Part shown: positions 5,035 through 9,733 of the stretch, piece by piece
Position numbering within the stretch: position 1 is the stretch's first letter
Layout of the letters: each line of letters begins with the position of its first letter
DNA from: JBBDYQ01 sp035553855
GTDB taxonomy: Bacteria; Actinomycetota; Thermoleophilia; Solirubrobacterales; Thermoleophilaceae
Length of the DNA stretch: 9,733 nt
Assembly: GCA_035553855.1 (NCBI GenBank)
Contig: DATMJO010000083.1
Location: forward strand, 1 to 9,733
Direction: 5' to 3'
Program-made: the position numbers and the translations under genes
Notes under the pieces: model-generated
What the model was told of the DNA's origin: nothing
The model's database searches: none
What the model saw: the letters and a program-made list of their open reading frames with translations, nothing else

Positions 5035-6513
5035 ATGGCCGTACGCCGTGGGAGCGCGCCTGCCGGAGACCCTGGGCACCCCGAGGGCGGATTCGCGCTG
5101 CTCGAGCTGATCGTCGCGCTCGCGATCTTCACGTTCGGCGTGCTGGGCGCCGTCAGCTTCGTGGACGGAGCCAGCAGCGCGAGCGGCCAGAACCGGGCCC
5201 GAGAGGGCGCGACTGCGCTCGCCCGAGAGGTCCTCGAGACAGCGCGGGCGGTGCCCTACCGCTCGCTCACGAGCAGCGGGGCCACGACGGCGCTCCAGGG
5301 CCGCTCGGCGCTCGCCGACTCGAGCCCGGCGGCCGGGTACACCGTGCGGCGCCGCGGCATCGTCTACACGCTGTCGGTGACCGTCTGCGTCGTGGACGAC
5401 CCGAAGGACGGCGCGGGGCCCCACGACGGTGGCCTCGAGTACTGCCCCGACAGCGCCGCCGCCGGATCCACCGACCGCGTCTCCGACGACTACCGGCGTA
5501 TCGCCGCGGTCGTCTCATGGGCGCGGGACGGGAAGACCACGACCACGCGGCAGACCGGCGTGGTCTCGAATCCGGCCGGCGGCCTCGGCCCGTCGGTGGA
5601 CACGCTCGCGCTCCGCTCGCAGACATCCCCGGTCACCCAGGAGCTCACGTCGGTCGACGTGGACCTGACGACCTCGGCCACGCCGGCCTCGGTCACCTGG
5701 TCGGTCAACGGCGACCCGAAGGGCTCGGCCACCGGATCGAACACGTCCTGGTCGTTTGCCTGGCCGATCGGGACCTACAACGACGGCACCTACGTCGTCC
5801 AGGCGCAGGCCTTCGACGAGGAGGGGCGGTCCGGACTCGCGCGGAAGCTCACCGTCGTCCTCAACCGGACCGCCCCGGCGGCCCCGACCGGCTTCGCCGG
5901 CGGCCGCAACGGCACGCCGGGCCACGTGGACCTCGAGTGGCACGCGAACCCGGAGGGCGACGTCGTGGGCTATCGCATCTACCGCTCCGACGCCGCCGGG
6001 ACGCCCGGCGAGCGCGCCTGCCCGCCCGCGGGCGAAGGGGCCGGCGCGGTCCTCCAGCAGCTCACGTGCGTGGACGAGGGCGCGGCCGCCACCGGGACCA
6101 TTCACTACGTCGTCAAGGCGGTCGACCTGACAGTCGGCGGCTCCTACCGCGAGGGCTCCGCCTCCGCCCCGATAACGGTCGAGGAGCCAGGGGCTGCCCC
6201 CTCGGTCCCGTCCGGCGTGACCCTGTGCAGCGGCGGCGACCCCGGCTGCAACGGCCCGGACGGCCTGCCCGCCCCGACGGGCACCACGGCGCTCTCCTGG
6301 TCGGCCTCCAACGACACGGACGGGACGATCCGCTTCTACCGCGTGCTCCGTGACGGCGTGGCCTACGCCGACCGCTACGACCGGCTCTATCCCGGGTCCG
6401 GGGCGCTCGTCTACGTCGACCGGGCCCCCGGAGGTTCCACGCACGCCTATCGCGTCGTCGCGGTGGACGACACCTACTTGCAGTCGGCGGCGTCCAGCGC
6501 CGTCACGGGATGA
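5035..6513 (+). CDS. Large prepilin B with Ig-like and two fibronectin-III-like domains
   Basis: A 492-residue prepilin. The leader ends EGG at Gly19; mature FALLELIVALAIFTFGVLGAVSF has Glu at +5 and a PilV-like helix, followed by REGATALAREVLETARAVPY. A beta domain with a Cys pair (VCVVDDPKDG near 117, EYCPDS near 136) runs to about 185. About 190-278 is an Ig-like domain (WSVNGD, GTYVVQAQAFDEEGRSG). About 280-382 and 385-492 are two FnIII-like domains, each with its own Cys pair (ACPPAG/LTCVDE; LCSGGDPGCNG). ATG 5035 fits a short leader and follows the previous gene by 64 bp. Large exposed modules on a prepilin are typical of minor or tip subunits that contact surfaces; that role is inferred. 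The gene at 6596 is a close paralogue with the same mature length, 473 residues. Confidence 0.88.
   Translation: MAVRRGSAPAGDPGHPEGGFALLELIVALAIFTFGVLGAVSFVDGASSASGQNRAREGATALAREVLETARAVPYRSLTSSGATTALQGRSALADSSPAAGYTVRRRGIVYTLSVTVCVVDDPKDGAGPHDGGLEYCPDSAAAGSTDRVSDDYRRIAAVVSWARDGKTTTTRQTGVVSNPAGGLGPSVDTLALRSQTSPVTQELTSVDVDLTTSATPASVTWSVNGDPKGSATGSNTSWSFAWPIGTYNDGTYVVQAQAFDEEGRSGLARKLTVVLNRTAPAAPTGFAGGRNGTPGHVDLEWHANPEGDVVGYRIYRSDAAGTPGERACPPAGEGAGAVLQQLTCVDEGAAATGTIHYVVKAVDLTVGGSYREGSASAPITVEEPGAAPSVPSGVTLCSGGDPGCNGPDGLPAPTGTTALSWSASNDTDGTIRFYRVLRDGVAYADRYDRLYPGSGALVYVDRAPGGSTHAYRVVAVDDTYLQSAASSAVTG
5092..6510 (+). repeat. Duplicated prepilin coding unit, copy 1 (B)
   Basis: The codons for the mature part of prepilin B (5092-6510) and of B' (6626-8044) are a direct tandem repeat, each exactly 1419 bp. 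They share runs that are almost identical, for example those coding VVLNRTAPAAP and GFAGGRNGTPGHVD, and differ elsewhere by substitutions. Confidence 0.8.
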
Positions 6514-6532
6514 GCCGCATGCTCGAAAGGTC

Positions 6533-6584
6533 GTCCAGGAAAACGGGGGTCCCGCTACGAACATCCGGCCAGTCGCGCCGATTC
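6533..6584 (+). promoter_or_regulatory. Conserved leader with sigma28-like promoter before prepilin B'
   Basis: GTCCAG (6533-6538), CTACGAACA (6555-6563) and GCCGATTC (6577-6584) repeat the arrangement before the gene at 4341: CGAACA to GCCGAT is 13 nt in both. The GTG at 6596 starts 11 nt after the box. The block lies in the 82-bp gap between B and B'. Confidence 0.42.
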
Positions 6585-6595
6585 GTGACCAGATC

Positions 6596-8047
6596 GTGTC
6601 TCACCCTCGGACATCCGAGTCGGGGTTCGCCCTGGTCGAGTTGCTGGTCGCGATGGCGATCCTGCTGGTCGGCATCCTCGGGATGGTCAACATGATCGAC
6701 GGCGCGAGCCGCACGACCGCCGGCAACAAGGCGCGGGAGGCGGCCACCGCGCTCGCCCGCGAGATGATCGAGGTCGCCCGCTCCGCGCATTACGAGAACC
6801 TCACCGACACCGGCGTCGTGGGTCTCCTGCAGTCGCGCGGAGCCCTCGCGGACGAGACCCCCGGAGGCGCTTACACCGTGGCCCGCCGGGGCTACACCTT
6901 CACGGTCGAGGCGAGCGCGTGCGCGGTCGACGACCCGAAGGATGGGGCGGGTCCGCGCAGCGGCGCCGTCACCTTCTGCCCCGACAGCGCCCCGGCCGGG
7001 ACGGGCGACCGCAACGCCGACGACTACCGGCGCCTGACGCTCACCTTCTCGTGGGAGCACGAGGGGGTCTCGAAGACCGCCCGCCAGACGACGGTGGTCT
7101 CGAATCCGGCGGGTGGCCTCGGCCCCTCGGTCACGGCGCTCGACCTCACGGGCGCGACCTCGCCGGTCACGGTGGCCCTCGCGAACCTCAACTTCAGCGT
7201 GCAGACGGCCTCGACGCCGGCGTCGGTGTCGTGGTCGGTCAACGGCGACACCCAGGGCGTGGCCGCGGGCACCGGAACCTCGTGGTCGTTCGGGTGGCCG
7301 ATCACGAGCGTCAGCGACGGCACCTACGTCGTCACGGCCCAGGCCTTCGACGCGGCCGGCCGCAGCGGGATCACCTTCGGCCGCACCGTCGTGCTCAACC
7401 GGACGGCGCCGGCTGCGCCGGGGGGATTCGCCGGCGGGCGGAACGGCACGCCGGGCCACGTCGACATCGAGTGGCACGCGAGCACGGAGCCCGATGTCGT
7501 CGGGTACCGGGTCTATCGCTCGAGCTCGGGAGGCACCAAGGGAACCCGCGCCTGCCCCGCGACCTCGGCCGGCGCCGACGCCGTGCTCCAGGCGACTTCC
7601 TGCGTGGACACCGGCGCCTCGCTCCTCACCACGCAGCACTACGTCATCGCCTCGGTCGATCTCGACGCGGCCGGCAACAAGCGCGAGGGAACCGAGAGCG
7701 CCGTGCTGTCGGCGCCGCTCGGCAACGTCCAGCCCCTGACTCCGCTCGGGCTGCTCGTCTGTCTCGGCGCGACGGTCGGCTGCATCGGGCCCGACGGGCT
7801 GCAGGCGTCGGCAGGCACGACGGTCGTCTCGTGGGACGCCTCGACGGACGCCGACGGGACCGTCGCCTTCTACCGGATATACCGCGACGGGCTGACCTAC
7901 GCCGACCGTTACGACCGCATCTACCCGAGCGGCGGCCCACTCCGCTACGTCGACCGCAATCCGGGTGGCCAGGTCCACACCTACTACGTCACCGCGGTCG
8001 ACGACGACTTCGGCGAGTCCCCGCTCAGCCTGCCGGTGATCGGATGA
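6596..8047 (+). CDS. Large prepilin B' with Ig-like and two fibronectin-III-like domains
   Basis: A 483-residue paralogue of the gene at 5035. The leader MSHPRTSESG ends at Gly10; mature FALVELLVAMAILLVGILGMVNMIDGAS has Glu at +5. Order: PilV-like helix, beta domain with a Cys pair (SACAVDD near 108, FCPDS near 128), Ig-like domain (about 187-268, WSVNGD and GTYVVTAQAFD), and FnIII-like domains at about 270-378 and 380-483, each with a Cys pair (ACPATS/SCVDTG; VCLGATVGCIG). The last domain has the ADRYDRIYP motif shared with ADRYDRLYP in B. GTG 6596 is the only start giving a normal short leader; the frame is open far upstream inside the B gene, which is not coding in that frame. Its TGA overlaps the ATG of the next gene (ATGA), so translation is probably coupled. 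Likely a surface-exposed minor pilus subunit. Confidence 0.88.
   Translation: MSHPRTSESGFALVELLVAMAILLVGILGMVNMIDGASRTTAGNKAREAATALAREMIEVARSAHYENLTDTGVVGLLQSRGALADETPGGAYTVARRGYTFTVEASACAVDDPKDGAGPRSGAVTFCPDSAPAGTGDRNADDYRRLTLTFSWEHEGVSKTARQTTVVSNPAGGLGPSVTALDLTGATSPVTVALANLNFSVQTASTPASVSWSVNGDTQGVAAGTGTSWSFGWPITSVSDGTYVVTAQAFDAAGRSGITFGRTVVLNRTAPAAPGGFAGGRNGTPGHVDIEWHASTEPDVVGYRVYRSSSGGTKGTRACPATSAGADAVLQATSCVDTGASLLTTQHYVIASVDLDAAGNKREGTESAVLSAPLGNVQPLTPLGLLVCLGATVGCIGPDGLQASAGTTVVSWDASTDADGTVAFYRIYRDGLTYADRYDRIYPSGGPLRYVDRNPGGQVHTYYVTAVDDDFGESPLSLPVIG
6626..8044 (+). repeat. Duplicated prepilin coding unit, copy 2 (B')
   Basis: Second copy of the 1419-bp direct repeat whose first copy is at 5092-6510; offset between copies is 1534 bp. 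The leader peptides (19 and 10 residues) are not alike, so the similarity begins at or near the prepilin cleavage site. Confidence 0.8.
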
Positions 8048-8934
8048 GCTCGCGCGAGGAGAGCGGGATGACCGTGGTCGAGCTCGTGGTCGGCATGGGC
8101 ATCTTCATCGCCGTGCTCGGCGCGGTGCTGGCCACGTTCGCGGAATTCGACGGCAACGCGCGGGTCAACAGCCTCCAGAACGACGCCCAGGAGCAGGCGA
8201 GGCGCTCGCTGTCCCGCCTCGCGTCCGAGCTGCGCAACCTCGCGAGCCCCACGAACGAGCTGCCGAACGCCGTCGAGAAGGCGGAGGGACACGACCTGGT
8301 CTTCCAGGCCGTCGCCGCCACGAAGCCCCCGGGCAGCGAGAACGCCCGCAACACGATGCGGGTGCGCTACTGCCACGCGAGCGGCAGCGGACGCGTATGG
8401 CGGCAGACGCAGACCTGGACGACCGCGTCCGCCCCCGCGGTCCCGGCGACGGCGAGCTGCCCGCAGGCCGAGCAGGCCGGCGGCTGGGCGTCGACCCAGG
8501 AGGTCGCGAAGGACGTCGTGAACGGCAGCGGACGGGCTCTGTTCACCTACAACTCGGCGACCCTGACCGGGATCACCGAGGTGCGCGCCCACCTCTACAT
8601 CGACGTGAATCCCGGCGAGCGCCCCCGCGAGGCCGACCTCGAGACGGGGCTGTTCCTGCGCAACCAGAATAGGCTGCCGCAGGCGTCGTTCACGGCGGCG
8701 GCGAACGGCTCCCAGATCGTCCTCAACGGCTCGGACTCGACCGACCCGGAGGGCAAGGCGCTGACCTACCTCTGGTACGACGGCGCGACCTTCATCGGCG
8801 ACGGGATCACCCGTACCTACGTGCCGGCGACCTCCGGTACCCGCTCGATGTCGCTCAAGGTGCGCGATCCGGCCGGGTTGGAGCACACGGCGCCGTCCCA
8901 GGACGTCTGCATCGTGGGGGCGAACCCGTGCTGA
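8044..8934 (+). CDS. Minor prepilin A' with C-terminal PKD domain
   Basis: A 296-residue prepilin whose ATG overlaps the stop of B' by the ATGA arrangement. The leader MSSREESG is very short; mature MTVVELVVGMGIFIAVLGAVLATF has Glu at +5. RRSLSRLASELRNLASP is the PilW/GspJ-type helix. MRVRYC at 105-110 and WRQTQTWT mark it as a paralogue of the gene at 4341, and ETGLFLRNQNR ends the pilin core near residue 210. From about 211 a PKD-like domain follows: PQASFTAAANGSQIVLNGSD, DPEGKALTYLWYDG, and MSLKVRDPAG, then a Cys pair at the extreme C-terminus (VCIVGANPC). PKD domains are small beta sandwiches common in surface and adhesive proteins. An exposed pilus or pseudopilus subunit is the best reading. 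Confidence 0.87.
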   Translation: MSSREESGMTVVELVVGMGIFIAVLGAVLATFAEFDGNARVNSLQNDAQEQARRSLSRLASELRNLASPTNELPNAVEKAEGHDLVFQAVAATKPPGSENARNTMRVRYCHASGSGRVWRQTQTWTTASAPAVPATASCPQAEQAGGWASTQEVAKDVVNGSGRALFTYNSATLTGITEVRAHLYIDVNPGERPREADLETGLFLRNQNRLPQASFTAAANGSQIVLNGSDSTDPEGKALTYLWYDGATFIGDGITRTYVPATSGTRSMSLKVRDPAGLEHTAPSQDVCIVGANPC

Positions 8935-9733
8935 GCCGGGCGCGCGCAAGGCTCGCCGGGGAGCACGGCTCGGTCGCGATCGCGGTCGTGATCGTCACGC
9001 TGATGGTCGCGCTCGGCCTCGCCACCTTCGCGTCGGTCGGCACCCAGACCCAGCTCTCGGCGAACGACCGGATCAGGGAGTCGGCGTTCAACCTCGCGGA
9101 GGGGGCGATGAACGCCCAGACCTTCATCATCGGCCGCCTCGGGCCGGGCCACGCCGCCGCGACCTTCCCCACGCAGTGCCCGCAGGCCGGCGTCCAGCTC
9201 TGCCCCGACGCGGCGACGGTGTCGAACAGCTTCGACGGCGACGCGCAGGCCGACTATGCCGCCGGCACGACCTGGACTACGACGGTGCGCGACAACGGCT
9301 CGGGCACCTTCTACGACCCCGCCGTCGTGGACACGCAGCCGCATTACGACGCGAACGGCGACGACGAGGTGTGGGTCCGGGCGAGCGCGACGGTGCGCGG
9401 GGAGACCCGCACGCTCGTCGCGCTCGTCGAGGTGGAGGCGCGCCAGATCGAGTTCCCGCGCTACGCACTCCTCTCCGGCAAGTTCAAGACCTCGAACAAC
9501 GGCAACAAGACGATCATCGACACGACGGGGTCGCTCGGCATCGGGGTCCGCTGCGACGAGGTCGGCAACCCTGACGGGAGCTCCACCTGCCTCGGCTACG
9601 ACCCGAACAAGGGACAGGTCTCGCCGAACGTCTGGTACGACAACTACACGAACGCGAGCGCGGTCTCCGCCGACGACATCGACGGGCTGCGCGACTACGC
9701 CGAGGCGCAGGGCACCCACTACGCGACCTGCCC
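8928..9733 (+). CDS. PilX-like pilus assembly protein, partial at window edge
   Basis: GTG 8928 overlaps the previous stop by 7 bp (GTGCTGA) and the frame is open to the window end, giving 268 residues without a stop. The N-terminus MLSRARARLAGEHG is basic and ends in Gly14; residues 15-38 form a hydrophobic helix SVAIAVVIVTLMVALGLATF. RIRESAFNLAEGAMNAQTFI follows, matching the PilX N-terminal pattern in which an AEGA/AEAA helix follows the membrane segment. The residue at +5 after Gly14 is Ala, not Glu, unlike the other prepilins here; GspK of type II secretion also lacks this Glu and sits at the pseudopilus tip. The rest is beta-rich with several Cys. It is probably the last of a B'-A'-PilX transcript. 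The C-terminus is missing. Confidence 0.85.
   Translation, partial: MLSRARARLAGEHGSVAIAVVIVTLMVALGLATFASVGTQTQLSANDRIRESAFNLAEGAMNAQTFIIGRLGPGHAAATFPTQCPQAGVQLCPDAATVSNSFDGDAQADYAAGTTWTTTVRDNGSGTFYDPAVVDTQPHYDANGDDEVWVRASATVRGETRTLVALVEVEARQIEFPRYALLSGKFKTSNNGNKTIIDTTGSLGIGVRCDEVGNPDGSSTCLGYDPNKGQVSPNVWYDNYTNASAVSADDIDGLRDYAEAQGTHYATC

Noticed and set aside
5515..9719. Long minus-strand open frames opposite the prepilin genes (for example 5515-6564, 6503-7978, 7984-8949, 8817-9719)
   Set aside because: They are GC-driven shadows, rich in Arg, Gly, Ala and Val, with no recognisable motif, lying opposite genes with clear prepilin and domain features.
1..9733. CRISPR arrays, tRNA or rRNA genes, insertion sequences, phage or toxin-antitoxin genes
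   Set aside because: No short regularly spaced repeats, tRNA-like cloverleaf, transposase motifs or matching small gene pairs were found; the only repeats are the paralogous prepilin units and their leaders.

Overview
The window is very GC-rich and carries actinobacterial-type genes: a wax ester synthase/diacylglycerol acyltransferase, a DUF1996 protein, leaderless-looking starts and type IV pilin genes with short charged leaders. The combination resembles Thermoleophilia (Solirubrobacterales and relatives). That placement is from protein style and memory, not from a search.

Left part (1-2857): the N-terminal half of a WS/DGAT acyltransferase runs leftward off the window edge. Divergent from it is a rightward trio: a SnoaL/NTF2-like protein, a small two-CxxC zinc-ribbon protein and a secreted DUF1996 protein. 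A membrane-anchored, possibly cupredoxin-like protein of 140 residues converges on the DUF1996 gene. The two genes overlap by 15 bp inside a perfect 9-bp hairpin that contains both stop codons.

Right part (2890-9733): a type IV pilus/pseudopilus locus. The major pilin gene has a long leader with a sigma28 (FliA/WhiG)-like promoter, a cyclic di-GMP-I (GEMM-I) riboswitch that matches the known ligand-pocket nucleotides at exact spacing, a possible anti-Shine-Dalgarno stem, and a strong ribosome binding site. A 12-bp TTCG-loop terminator follows it. Then come six more prepilin-like genes: a PilW-like protein, a second PilW-like protein (A), a large prepilin with Ig-like and two fibronectin-III-like domains (B), a close paralogue of B (B'), a paralogue of A with a C-terminal PKD domain (A'), and a PilX-like protein running off the right edge.

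The most interesting signal is regulatory. GCCGAT boxes with an AA-centred -35 element 15-16 nt upstream recur before the major pilin and before three of the minor prepilin genes. In the minor genes the start codon lies only about 7-11 nt beyond the box, so those mRNAs would be nearly leaderless. A GTCCAG site sits 42-44 nt upstream of the box in three of the leaders. Together with the riboswitch this suggests a pilus made under a motility-type sigma factor, with the major subunit additionally controlled by cyclic di-GMP. The large Ig/FnIII/PKD-bearing prepilins look like exposed, possibly adhesive, tip or minor subunits. No pilus motor, platform or peptidase genes are in the window.
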